Source: SXVE01 sp036388895 (GTDB taxonomy: Bacteria > Acidobacteriota > Blastocatellia > Pyrinomonadales > Pyrinomonadaceae). Taken from it: DNA of 64,000 nucleotides. The stretch's first letter is position 1. Each line of letters starts with the position of its first letter. The stretch lies in contig DASVQY010000005.1 in assembly GCA_036388895.1 (NCBI GenBank), positions 1 to 64,000 on the forward strand, read 5' to 3'. The notes beneath the pieces were generated by a model. It searched no databases. It had not been told where the DNA came from and was given only the letters and a program-made list of their open reading frames with translations. This document shows positions 34,849 to 43,262 of the stretch, piece after piece. The translations under genes and the position numbers were made by a program.

Positions 34849-37800
34849 ATGGCGGAAAACGATATTACCGATTCTCAAAAGGAAACCTTCACCGGTTTAG
34901 CCAAAAAATTAACGTTATTGTCGAGCGAGCAGAAACGCGCCGCTCTGGAAATGAGCGCGTCTCTGGCGGGCGTTTCTCTCAGAGTCAGCCGCGAATTCGT
35001 CGAAGCCGTGCCGAAAGCGGCAAAGATTTTATCAGCCGAAGATTTGCGCAATTGGGCGGAAATGGGCAGGCGTCTGGCGATGGGAAACGCCGATTTAGGC
35101 GCGAAATTCTTCTCCGAAGGCGTCGGCGGTTTGAAGACAATCCCGGAAAAAGCGCGTTCGACGGTTTTTCAAATCTGCACGCGTCAACTGGTTTTGTCGA
35201 GTTCGATTGCGCTCGAAACATACGAATTGGTTCCGCGTCTGGCAAAGGAAATCAAAGACGACGAGCTTTTGACCGAAATTTTGCAGCTCGCTTCGGAAAT
35301 CGCCAATCGCAGCGCCAAACACAGCGCGGATTTTCTGCAAAAAACGCCGCAAGTCGCCGCCGCTTTGAAAAAATTCGGCACTGAAAAACGCGCCGTCGCA
35401 AAATCCGTCATCGCGCTCGCCTCGCATTTCGCCGTTCGCACCGGCGGGATGACTGCCGATTTATGGGCGAATTTGCCCGAATCGCTCGGCAAAATATCGG
35501 CGGAAAACGCGATTGTTTTAATGAGCAAATCGCGAGAGTTTCTCGAGTACGGCGGCAGCGTGACGCTTCAATTCGTCGCGGCGGGAAGCGACCTGTTGCG
35601 AAAAAATGACGCGATATTCGAAGACTGGTGCGGAGTTCTGCGCAAAATCGCCAAACACGGCAACGCAATTTTAATCGCGTTTCTGCGCGCGACGCCGAAA
35701 TTTACCGCTCAAATAAATACATTAAAAAAGAAAGAAGAAATCGAAGCGATTTCTCGCAAAGTTCTGCATTTAATCGCCGGAATTGCCGAAACGGACGCCG
35801 AAAGCGCACTCGCCGCTTTTCGTTCGTCGGCGCAGGCGCTCAAAAAAGTTTCGCTCGAACAATTTGAAGAATGGATTGAAACGGGCATCGCGGAAAAGAG
35901 CAACGCGACGGCAAAAGCGCGGAAAAGCTATTTCGCGCTCGAAACGCGGCAATCGAACGAAATGCTTCAGGAAGCGCAGGAAGGTTTGCCGCTCGAACGC
36001 GTACAAACCGTTTTGCGAATTTACGTCGAAGGCTTGACCGGAAAAGAAGTCGAAATCGCGCCGCTTTCGGCGATGCCGCAGGAATCCCGCATCGGCGATG
36101 GCAAAACCGTTTATCTGCCGTCGCTGGTTAACGAATTTCAAAACGATGAAATGGATTTTCGGCTTTACAAAGTTTTAGCCGCGCACGGAGCAGGGCAAAT
36201 TGAATTCGGAACTTTTGAAAAGGACACGAAAGAATTAAAAGCCGCTTTCGCCGATTTGAACGAGCTTTACACCGCAACCGCCGAGCAGACCGACGCGTTT
36301 TCGCTCGCCGGTTATATCGAAGACGTGCGTCAGGGCGAAAAGGCTTTGTCGGACGAAGAAATCCGCGCGGAAATGCGCAAGCGGCGTAAAAAGCTGCCGA
36401 AAGATTCGGATTACCGTCAAGTTTTGCAAATTTTCCCGGAGCCGCGTCTCGCCCGAAAGATTTTCGGCACGATGGAAAACGCCCGAATTGACGCGGCGCT
36501 GCGCCGAAGCTATCGCGGGCTGCGCAAAGATTTGGATTTGATGCAGAGTTTTTTAAGCGAACGACGTCCGTTTATTTTCGATTTGCCGTTCAATCAAGTT
36601 CCGTTTGAATTGCTTTTTCAAATCACGCTGTGCGGCGGCGCGACCGAAGACGCCAGACGTTTCTACGGGCAAATCGTTTCTGAAATCGAAACCGTTATTG
36701 AAAATTATCTGGCGATAAAAAATGCGACCGTTGCCGACAGTTTGATGGCGACGAGCCGCGTTTACACGCTTTTCCAAAACATCGCGCCCGAAGAAACGCA
36801 GGAACAATCGCCCGAATCCGAAGAAAAAGGCGAATTCGCTTATGAAGACGCAAACTCCGGCGAAGCCGTCACGGAAAATCAAATCAAGCGCGAGCAGAAA
36901 CCGCAGAAACTTCAGGACGTAAAGGATTTATTCAACGCCTGGAATTTGTCCGACGAAGACGACGGAGAACCCGACGATTTGCAGGGCGCCGAAAGCTGGA
37001 CGCACAATGAAATGCCGGAGCAGCCGCTCGAAAGCGGCGATGTGGCGTTCGCTTACGACGAGTGGGACAGAGAATTAAACGATTATCGCGTCGGTTGGAG
37101 CCGCGTCGTCGAGAAAAAAGTTCGACAGGGCGACCGCAATTTTGTCGAACTCGCTCGCTCGCGTTATCGCGGCGTGATTTCTTCGATTCGGCACCAGTTT
37201 CAATTGATGAAACCGGAAAATCTAACGCGCGTCAACCGCGAATTCGACGGCGAAGATTACGATTTAAACGCGCTTGTAGATTACGTGATTGACCGCCGCG
37301 CCGACGGGCAGCAATCGGAAAGAATCTACACGAAACGCCTTAGAAAACAGCGCGACGTAGCGGTTTCACTGCTGCTCGATCAGTCTTCTTCGACCGCGCG
37401 AACGATAACGCGCAATCCTTTGCAGCCGTACACGCATCCGGGCAGACGCATCATCGAAATTGAAAAGGAAGGTTTGGTGCTGATGAGCGAAGCGCTCGAA
37501 GCGGTCGGCGACGTTTACTCGATAAACGGTTTCACTTCGGAAGGTCGGCGAAACGTAAAATTCTATATTGTCAAAGACTTCGATGAAAAATATTCTGAAG
37601 ACATCGAACGCAGAATCGGCGGCATCACGTTTCAAAACAACACCAGAATGGGTGCCGCGATTCGGCACGCGGCGGCAAAACTCGTCCGCCAGGAATCGCG
37701 CACTAAACTTTTGATAATTCTGACCGACGGCAGACCTTACGACCACGATTACGGCGACGCCCGTTACGCCCGCGAAGATGTGCGCGAAGCCTTGACCGAA

Positions 37801-37959
37801 GCGAAAATGCAGGGAATCACGCCGTTCTGCATCACGATTGACCGCGAAAGCGAATCGGAACTAAAAGATTTATACGGCGATGTCGGCTATACTATTATTG
37901 ACGATGTTCTCAGTTTGCCGGAGAGAATGCCGAATATTTACCGTAAATTAACCAGTTAA
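34849..37959 (+). CDS. NorD/CbbO-like protein with C-terminal VWA domain
   Basis: 1036 residues. The C-terminal 230 residues are a von Willebrand A domain with a complete MIDAS: DQSSS at about residue 844, the Thr in FQNNTRMGAAIRHA, and the Asp in LIILTDGRPYDHDYGDARYA. The sequence EREVRIYTKRLRKQRDVAVSLLLD-type join matches NorD/CbbO proteins, which work with MoxR-type AAA+ ATPases (NorQ/CbbQ) to activate metalloenzymes. The N-terminal 600 residues are helical repeats with many Ala, Lys and Glu. No AAA+ partner or nitric oxide reductase gene is adjacent, so the client is unknown. Confidence 0.82.
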   Translation: MAENDITDSQKETFTGLAKKLTLLSSEQKRAALEMSASLAGVSLRVSREFVEAVPKAAKILSAEDLRNWAEMGRRLAMGNADLGAKFFSEGVGGLKTIPEKARSTVFQICTRQLVLSSSIALETYELVPRLAKEIKDDELLTEILQLASEIANRSAKHSADFLQKTPQVAAALKKFGTEKRAVAKSVIALASHFAVRTGGMTADLWANLPESLGKISAENAIVLMSKSREFLEYGGSVTLQFVAAGSDLLRKNDAIFEDWCGVLRKIAKHGNAILIAFLRATPKFTAQINTLKKKEEIEAISRKVLHLIAGIAETDAESALAAFRSSAQALKKVSLEQFEEWIETGIAEKSNATAKARKSYFALETRQSNEMLQEAQEGLPLERVQTVLRIYVEGLTGKEVEIAPLSAMPQESRIGDGKTVYLPSLVNEFQNDEMDFRLYKVLAAHGAGQIEFGTFEKDTKELKAAFADLNELYTATAEQTDAFSLAGYIEDVRQGEKALSDEEIRAEMRKRRKKLPKDSDYRQVLQIFPEPRLARKIFGTMENARIDAALRRSYRGLRKDLDLMQSFLSERRPFIFDLPFNQVPFELLFQITLCGGATEDARRFYGQIVSEIETVIENYLAIKNATVADSLMATSRVYTLFQNIAPEETQEQSPESEEKGEFAYEDANSGEAVTENQIKREQKPQKLQDVKDLFNAWNLSDEDDGEPDDLQGAESWTHNEMPEQPLESGDVAFAYDEWDRELNDYRVGWSRVVEKKVRQGDRNFVELARSRYRGVISSIRHQFQLMKPENLTRVNREFDGEDYDLNALVDYVIDRRADGQQSERIYTKRLRKQRDVAVSLLLDQSSSTARTITRNPLQPYTHPGRRIIEIEKEGLVLMSEALEAVGDVYSINGFTSEGRRNVKFYIVKDFDEKYSEDIERRIGGITFQNNTRMGAAIRHAAAKLVRQESRTKLLIILTDGRPYDHDYGDARYAREDVREALTEAKMQGITPFCITIDRESESELKDLYGDVGYTIIDDVLSLPERMPNIYRKLTS

Positions 37960-38061
37960 TCTTCTAATACCTAAATTATTCTTTATCAACACTTTTTCTT
38001 AAGCAGATTTTGCAAGATAATACTGTTAAATTAAAAAAAATCATTAATCCGTCGGGCAATT

Positions 38062-38343
38062 ATGAATTACGTGAAAAGCGATGAAGATTTGGAGGTTGAA
38101 TTCCAATCAAACAGAGAATTGAATAAAAGTTTAGCGCCGGAGCACCAACTGCCGGAAAATATGATTGAGTATGTCGAAAAATTGATTATTGAAAACATCC
38201 GCAGCATAAAATTTTTAGAAAAGGAAAACATTCCGGCGGATATAAAAAATATAAGGCTGCAGTATTTAGAAAATAAGCAGCAGACGCTTTTGGATCGTCT
38301 TAATGAACTAAAGGATGAAAGCGGCTCGGGCGAAAATTATTAA
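38062..38343 (+). CDS. Small helical protein, unknown
   Basis: 93 residues, highly charged and largely helical (YVEKLIIENIRSIKFLEKE, YLENKQQTLLDRLNELKDES), with a possible short coiled coil at the C-terminus. No signal peptide or known motif. It follows the NorD-like gene by about 100 bp on the same strand. Confidence 0.5.
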   Translation: MNYVKSDEDLEVEFQSNRELNKSLAPEHQLPENMIEYVEKLIIENIRSIKFLEKENIPADIKNIRLQYLENKQQTLLDRLNELKDESGSGENY

Positions 38344-38476
38344 TCTGCGAAAGAGGAAAGTGCGTCTGATTTATAAATAAACTTCATAACTCAAATATAC
38401 GAATTGAATAATATACGAATTAAACGAACAAGCCCAATTATTATAGTGCTGCGTGGCATTGATCAACAGATTTTCG

Positions 38477-38788
38477 TCAATCACCGCCCCACTTTAAGCC
38501 GACTTGCCGCGCTCGACGTCCCAAGTTTTGACAGAGCTTATCGTTCCAAGAAATTTCGCCGTTGAGGACCAAAGCTAGATCTGCGGCTTTGCGGCGATTG
38601 TGATTAGATTGTCCGCCGCGAGTGCTCGTCACTTTCTTTTCGCCCGGAACGCTGCGCCGCCCGATCTGATAAAGCCGGTTTTGCTCTTCGACCGAGCGAT
38701 AACCTTGTGTAACAATTAACGTAAAACCCTCGTTCGCAGCGTGCGCGATAATCGTCCGGCATTTTTCGGCGAGCTCCGGCTCCGGCAT
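38477..38788 (-). pseudogene. Truncated M15 peptidase (D-Ala-D-Ala carboxypeptidase / endolysin-like)
   Basis: 103 residues. The M15 core is clear: LIVTQGYRSVEEQNRLYQIGR, then GGQSNHNRRKAADLAL with the expected His and Asp zinc ligands. Functional members end in a tryptophan-containing stretch followed by D.PHFE, where the His is the third ligand. Here the frame stops at LKWGGD. The bases downstream on the minus strand encode no PHFE in any frame. It is therefore probably an inactive remnant, about 540 bp outside the left end of the integrative element. It could be left over from an earlier phage or element. Confidence 0.65.
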
Positions 38789-39323
38789 TATCTAATTTGA
38801 AGGAATATCCAGAAAATTGTGGGGTCGCGGAGTTTTTCATAAACCGAGAACCTCATCTTTAATATTCCAAGTAGATGAGCTATTGAGATACGCAACTCGT
38901 TGAGCCATTTGCACGGTAATTCCCATTGCCGCAAACAACCAACGATTTGACTGACTGATCTCCACGCATCCCCGTCAGGACTTACTCTTTACTCAAATAC
39001 CCCTTAATTATTGTGAATGCACAGTTTAATTATATTAGCGATGAAGTGCGAAAAATTTGATTTTTTCCTAAGAGATTTGTGAATTGAATGAGCCTTAGGC
39101 AATTTAATATATAAAGTAAGGCTTTTCGCCGTTTACAATCTCTCATTATTACACTTCCGGTGTTAGCTTTGATAACCAACGGCAAATAGTTACAATTTAA
39201 CTTGAAGTAAAACCTATTCTGAAATTGAAAACGTACTTTTTGACGTACTTTTTCAATTTTACAACTTAAAATAACGAGTGTTAGATTTTTGAAAGTGTGT
39301 GATTTTTGCAGTAAATATAAGGT
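38789..39323. other. Non-coding stretch left of the element
   Basis: 535 bp without a convincing gene or RNA. One feature stands out: AAATTGAAAA (39222-39231) pairs with TTTTCAATTT (39250-39259), and its loop holds ACGTACTTTTT once and ACGTACTTTTT again just at its end. It may be a terminator or a remnant of an older insertion. Confidence 0.4.
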
Positions 39324-39387
39324 AAAACGAGTATGCCGGAGGACGGACTCGAACCGTCATGGGCGTAAAGCCCGCCAGATTTTGAGT
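39324..39387. repeat. attL: 64-bp copy of the tRNA-Leu 3' half
   Basis: Identical to 61215-61278 from AAAACGAGTATGCCGG through CAGATTTTGAGT. Beyond that the two sites diverge (GGTTGG here, CTGGTG in the tRNA). The match covers the tRNA from the anticodon loop to the 3' end plus ten bases past it, the usual core for tyrosine integrases. Confidence 0.95.
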
Positions 39388-39478
39388 GGTTGGTCTAGCT
39401 TTGTCCTTAACATCAACCCTTTTGTTATTAATCATTTGCAGTAATCCTAAATAAAATTTAGCGCTCATTTTAGGCTTT

Positions 39479-39509
39479 AGCGCAATCGATAGCGCAACTT
39501 TAAGCGCAA
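39479..39509. promoter_or_regulatory. Integrase arm-type sites, left end
   Basis: AGCGCAA occurs three times with exact 12-bp spacing (39479, 39491, 39503), and a related AGCGCTC lies at 39460. The 19-bp block AGCGCAACTTTAAGCGCAA (39491-39509) recurs at 61121-61139 inside the right end. Placement between attL and the integrase gene fits arm-binding sites. Confidence 0.65.
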
Positions 39510-39547
39510 GTCGGAAACTGCGTAGGAAGCCACTAAATGAGGCTAAT

Positions 39548-40684
39548 ATGAAACAAAGGACAGGACAGGTCTTTCAAGACAAAAAGACGGGTGATTGGAT
39601 TGCAAGAGTTTGTTATAAAAATATAAATGGAAAGAGAACGGCTATACAGCGCAAAGCAGAAAACAAAACACAAGCTAAACAAGTTCTGACTGAACTCCTA
39701 GATACTTTGGAAAGGGGCGGAAGAAAAGCTGTAGATGCAGAGAAAATGACTTTCTCTGACCTTGCGAATTACTACGAAGAAATTTATTGCAAGCCTCCGC
39801 ATTATGTTAATGGTAGAAAAGTGGCTGGGCTTCGTTCATTCGTAAGTGTTAAAGGCTACTTGAAAATTTTCCGTGAATGTTTCGGAGGATTAAAGTTAAA
39901 TTCTTTAACCTATGATGATATTCAAAAATATCGGTTAGAAAGGCTTACAACTCCAACACATCAAAGCTCACAAAGGGCAATCGCTACGGTCAACCGTGAA
40001 CTAGCTTACCTTCGACGTTTATTAAATATCGCAGAGAGAAATGATTGGATTGATAAGAATCCTTTCAAGCGTGGAGACAGTCTTATTCATTTAGCAGATG
40101 AAGTAAAACGCGAAGTGGTTTTGTCTCGAGCCGAATGTCAAAAGTTGATAGATGCTTGCGCAGGTAGACGTTCACACTTAAAACCTATCGTAATCGCGGC
40201 TCTTGATTTAGGTTGCCGATTAGGTGAACTACTCAAACTTCAATGGAAAGATGTTGATTTAGATTCCGGCATTATTACAATTCAAGCCTTTAATACAAAA
40301 ACGATGCGAGAAAGGACTGTGGCGATAACTCAAAGGTTGCAGGGTGAGCTTGAGAGCCTTTTATCAGCCTTTCCACAGTCTGAAAATGATTTGGTCTTTG
40401 GCTATACAGAAATCAGGAAGGGGTTTAAGTCAGCCTGCAAAATTGCTGGTTTCCGGGATTTAAGATTTCACGATTTAAGGCACGTCCATGCTACAAATTT
40501 AGATGGGCTAGGCTTTTCAATTGCTGCAATAGGAAAACAGCTTGGTCATTCATCTGATTCAAGAGTTACGTTGCGCTACATCAACCGCGATAAAGAAGCG
40601 ACTAGACAAGTTGCCAGTGCTCTAGATGGATTTTATCAGGCGATAAATACAGAAATAGAGATAGAAAGTGATTTAATCAATTAA
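39548..40684 (+). CDS. int: Tyrosine site-specific integrase
   Basis: 378 residues. N-terminal arm-binding-type domain (GQVFQDKKTGDWIARVCYKNINGKR), then a SAM-like core-binding domain (about 65-170), then the catalytic domain. Catalytic residues are visible: Arg224 in CRLGEL, Lys251 in FNTKT, His308 and Arg311 in HDLRH, His334 in LGHSS and Tyr344 in TLRYIN. It should integrate and excise the element at the tRNA-Leu site. It lies 160 bp inside attL and points inward. A hairpin terminator follows directly. Confidence 0.95.
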   Translation: MKQRTGQVFQDKKTGDWIARVCYKNINGKRTAIQRKAENKTQAKQVLTELLDTLERGGRKAVDAEKMTFSDLANYYEEIYCKPPHYVNGRKVAGLRSFVSVKGYLKIFRECFGGLKLNSLTYDDIQKYRLERLTTPTHQSSQRAIATVNRELAYLRRLLNIAERNDWIDKNPFKRGDSLIHLADEVKREVVLSRAECQKLIDACAGRRSHLKPIVIAALDLGCRLGELLKLQWKDVDLDSGIITIQAFNTKTMRERTVAITQRLQGELESLLSAFPQSENDLVFGYTEIRKGFKSACKIAGFRDLRFHDLRHVHATNLDGLGFSIAAIGKQLGHSSDSRVTLRYINRDKEATRQVASALDGFYQAINTEIEIESDLIN

Positions 40685-40700
40685 CTTTGTAAACAACGAA

Positions 40701-40735
40701 AGCTAATGAAAGCAAGTTGCTTTTGTTAGCTTTTT
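40701..40735. terminator. Bidirectional terminator after int
   Basis: AGCTAATGAAAGCAA (40701-40715) pairs with TTGCTTTTGTTAGCT (40717-40731), with two wobbles, and TTTTT follows. It separates int from the opposing small gene at 40741-40920. Confidence 0.75.
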
Positions 40736-40740
40736 ATTAC

Positions 40741-40920
40741 TTAAAGTTTAAGCCTTTGATACTGGGCAAATAGTTTCGTAATTTCATCATTGAGCGCTTT
40801 CTTATCAGCAGGATGTAATGCCCCGTCTCTCCGTTTTACCAATTCCTCAATTTGATGTTGAAGTTCTTCTTGTTTCGTTTGCGGTTTCCTGCTTTTACTG
40901 ATTTTATATTTATCGTCCAT
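40741..40920 (-). CDS. Small charged protein, 59 residues
   Basis: An open frame from ATG (40920) to TAA (40741), ending five bases from the int terminator. The product begins MDDKYKISKSRKPQTKQEEL and continues with a Gln/Glu/Leu-rich helix (QHQIEELVKRRDG) and a second helix (ADKKALNDEITKLFAQYQRL). It looks like a two-helix protein with clean coding character and no odd codons. Function unknown. It may be a small regulator or excisionase-like partner of int, but no HTH is evident. Confidence 0.55.
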   Translation of the reverse strand: MDDKYKISKSRKPQTKQEELQHQIEELVKRRDGALHPADKKALNDEITKLFAQYQRLKL

Positions 40921-41391
40921 AAAGCGATTTTACTACTACTTTGGATGACAACCAACAAGCCTAATAATCTGCGTTAAGTGTGTTGCTAGATGCCCTCTGT
41001 TTGGCGTTTTAATGCGCTATGAAAGGCTTGCTCATAAGCCAAACACCTATAGCCTTAGATGTAATTTAGTGCCTCCATTGAGCAATTAATTTCTTTTTCT
41101 AGCCATCCTTTACTTGTCCAAACATTTTAATGCTAAGTATATGAAAAAAAAACAGTTACCTCTTGACATTAATAGCTGCAAACAACTTACCATTACTTGA
41201 CCGCAAATCAGGAAACATTATTTGAAGCGGTGTCAATTTTTGAGTCGTTGCAAATTGAAAATAAGCAGCCGGACAATAATGAACTTGTAAATTATAGTAG
41301 TAAGTTAATTAACTAATCTATAGAAGCCAGTAAAACATCGCGCTATTCTGGCTTCTAACTTTTTATGAATGTTTTGTAAGATTAATGTGAA
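40921..41391. other. Gap with a possible broken short frame
   Basis: 471 bp. From about 41190 to TAA at 41314-41316 a frame without a good start reads TANQETLFEAVSIFESLQIENK, which has protein-like composition but is interrupted upstream by a stop. It ends just before a terminator (41321-41357). It may be a decayed small gene. Nothing else is recognisable. Confidence 0.3.
41321..41357 (+). terminator. Terminator upstream of the 190-residue gene
   Basis: TAGAAGCCAG (41321-41330) pairs perfectly with CTGGCTTCTA (41348-41357), followed by ACTTTTT. It should end a transcript coming from the left and insulate the next gene. Confidence 0.75.
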
Positions 41392-41964
41392 ATGAAAATA
41401 CCTAGAAACGCTCCGGTCTGGATGATAGAAAACGCCATTGAAAGTGAGTATGGCTTGCTTGAATACGCTTTTTATCCTGAAAAACTTGACGAACATTTTT
41501 ATAAATTCTTCTGCGCTTTTGCTAAGAATTTAGAAGATTATTTATCTGTTAATCCTAGTTTCGAGAAATATTCTGACAGGGCAATCGAGATTTTTGCTCA
41601 ACAACTTCCGGGACGCCTCAATGAATTGATGAAAGAAATAGTGAATGAGGTTGAGTTAAGAACGCTTTCGGAGTTCGGAAAAATTTCCCGTAAAGAAGCC
41701 AAATCAATAATTGATAAAGCAGCTAGAGAATCCTCAATTAAAAAGAAAGAACGAATGAATGCACCAAGTTCAGGTCGTCCAAAGAAGAATGATAGAGATG
41801 TTTTGAGAGAGGCTGTTGTAAGGGAAGTAAAGGCAGTTCCACGCCGTTTGTCTCCAACTCTTGCTTGGATTGCTGAGAAATTGGAACTATCAAGCGCAGA
41901 TGCGCTTAGAAAAGAACTAAAGCGACATAATCTTGACTGGAAAGAATTGAAAAAACGGACATAA
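41392..41964 (+). CDS. Unknown element protein with C-terminal HTH-like segment
   Basis: 190 residues. The N-terminal half is acidic and helical. The middle is rich in Lys and Glu (RKEAKSIIDKAARESSIKKKER). After a linker GRPKKNDRD, the C-terminal 50 residues (LSPTLAWIAEKLELSSADALRKELKRHNLDWKELKK) resemble a Fis-like helix-turn-helix with the typical ...LRKALKR.GI.w... ending. A DNA-binding role is a guess. The frame starts 35 bases after the terminator and ends 28 bases before a strong hairpin. Confidence 0.6.
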   Translation: MKIPRNAPVWMIENAIESEYGLLEYAFYPEKLDEHFYKFFCAFAKNLEDYLSVNPSFEKYSDRAIEIFAQQLPGRLNELMKEIVNEVELRTLSEFGKISRKEAKSIIDKAARESSIKKKERMNAPSSGRPKKNDRDVLREAVVREVKAVPRRLSPTLAWIAEKLELSSADALRKELKRHNLDWKELKKRT

Positions 41965-41991
41965 CTTCGGGTTGATTACGTCCGACTAAAC

Positions 41992-42020
41992 CGGATAAAA
42001 TTAAGAGTTAATTTTGTCCG
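41992..42020. terminator. 13-bp stem hairpin after the 190-residue gene
   Basis: CGGATAAAATTAA (41992-42004) pairs with TTAATTTTGTCCG (42008-42020) around GAG, with one wobble. It lacks a U-tract, so it may be a processing or stability element. It lies 27 bases after the stop codon. Confidence 0.6.
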
Positions 42021-42080
42021 CTAAATGTTGCAAATGCAGGAGTTAGTCACTGGATTTTCATCTGTAAATTTAGTAGTATT

Positions 42081-42117
42081 AGTGGTGAAGCAAATAAGCG
42101 CTTCACCACTTTTTTTT
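42081..42117 (+). terminator. Strong intrinsic terminator
   Basis: AGTGGTGAAGC (42081-42091) pairs perfectly with GCTTCACCACT (42100-42110) around 8 bases, followed by eight T. Best terminator in the element. It lies 116 bases after the nearest stop codon, so an unseen short transcript or small RNA could end here. Confidence 0.9.
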
Positions 42118-42251
42118 AAAAAAATACGACGAAAAGAATTGGAGTCGCAAAACGAAGGTCAAACTTGAAGCAGAAATGCTCCGCAAGATTTGGCAAACAA
42201 TTAACACTTAACCTTTTTTCGAGAGAAGAAAGACAAATATAGGAGAAAAAT

Positions 42252-42887
42252 ATGTTGGAAATTAAAATGAACGCAAATGAAGAGAAGCCATCCGTAGTTC
42301 GAGCTACTGATAGCTTCATTAATGAAACACATAAAGTTGAAAACGAATCAGATTATCCAAATGATTGCGCTTTCATAAATACAACTATACAGAGTTTACC
42401 GTCCGAAAACAACATTGGCAATACCATAACAATTGAGTGTGCCGGACGCTACGAATCATATCCAGATAAAGCGGCTGGATGGGCTTTTGTTGCACTAGAT
42501 GAAAACTTTGACATCATTTACGAAGAATATGGAAGCGACCTGGCATTTGACCGTGATGCACAAGTTTTCCACGATTATAGGGCGATTATTAAAGCCCTTG
42601 AATGGGCACTCAATATTCCCATAGAAACTGAAATCTTAGTTGCAACTGATTCTAAATATGTAACCGCGTCTTGTCCCCTTAATTGTGAATGCAACAATTG
42701 CGTATCAACCGAGTTAAAGCATGAGCTTTTTGAGTTGATGAGTGAGAACAATATCGACTCAATAACTTTGATTTCAAAAGAAACTAATAGAGCCGCCGAA
42801 CTTGCAAAACAAGCTCTAGCAGAATCGAAACGCATTCAAATTGATTTTGATGAGTTTCTCAAAACGATTAACTCTACTCAGGTATAG
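42252..42887 (+). CDS. RNase H-fold protein, probably lacking part of the active site
   Basis: 211 residues; AGGAG lies six bases before the ATG. From about residue 58 the RNase HI pattern is visible: NTITIECAGRYES (strand 1), KAAGWAFVALDENFDII (strands 2-3), FHDYRAIIKALEWALNI (helix A) and ILVATDSKYVTASC (strand 4 with DS). In active RNase HI, strand 1 carries DGS and helix A carries a catalytic Glu in a RAE/RME context. Here those positions read ECAGR and RAI, while the strand-4 Asp is kept. The fold is likely, catalysis is doubtful. A Cys cluster (CPLNCECNNC) replaces the handle region. The role in the element is unknown. Confidence 0.65.
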   Translation: MLEIKMNANEEKPSVVRATDSFINETHKVENESDYPNDCAFINTTIQSLPSENNIGNTITIECAGRYESYPDKAAGWAFVALDENFDIIYEEYGSDLAFDRDAQVFHDYRAIIKALEWALNIPIETEILVATDSKYVTASCPLNCECNNCVSTELKHELFELMSENNIDSITLISKETNRAAELAKQALAESKRIQIDFDEFLKTINSTQV

Positions 42888-43262
42888 CTTTGTTTCGCGC
42901 AGAATTAGGCTAAGAACACTCTTTTCTGAAAGGCAATAGTAAAGGACATGGTTTTACTGAGGTTATTACAATGCAGTAAACAATATTTAACAACGTTTAC
43001 TGTAAACAATTGAATTTACAGTAGCTTAATGTTTTTGAGCTTTGAGCATGAGTGTACAGGAAATGCTGGATTACACGGTAGTCCAGCTTAAATAAACAAG
43101 GGCAAGTTTCAATTTAGTTGGTCGCTAGGTGAAACCCACCCTCTTAACTTCAATCGTTTTCACTAGGCTATTTATGTCCTGTGAAAACACCAGGCTTAGA
43201 CTGCCCTAGTTGTATTCATTATAGCAACTTGCGGCAGTCTACTCAAACTATAGGAGAAAATA
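42888..43262 (+). ncRNA. Structured leader or small RNA upstream of the 150-residue gene
   Basis: 375 bp without a credible protein but with good pairing. Hairpin 1: GCTGGATTAC (43065-43074) with GTAGTCCAGC (43078-43087). Hairpin 2: TAGACTGCC (43197-43205) with GGCAGTCTA (43233-43241), enclosing AGTTG / CAACT. The second ends 13 bases before the ATAGGAG ribosome site of the next gene. The stretch between holds G-rich/C-rich words (GCTAGGTGAAACCCACC). It could be a replication-control RNA, a riboswitch-like leader or both. No known family is recognised. Confidence 0.4.

Noticed and set aside
43052..43099. 15-codon frame in the structured leader (ATG AGT GTA ...)
   Set aside because: It overlaps hairpin 1 and has no ribosome site or biased residues, unlike the his leader.
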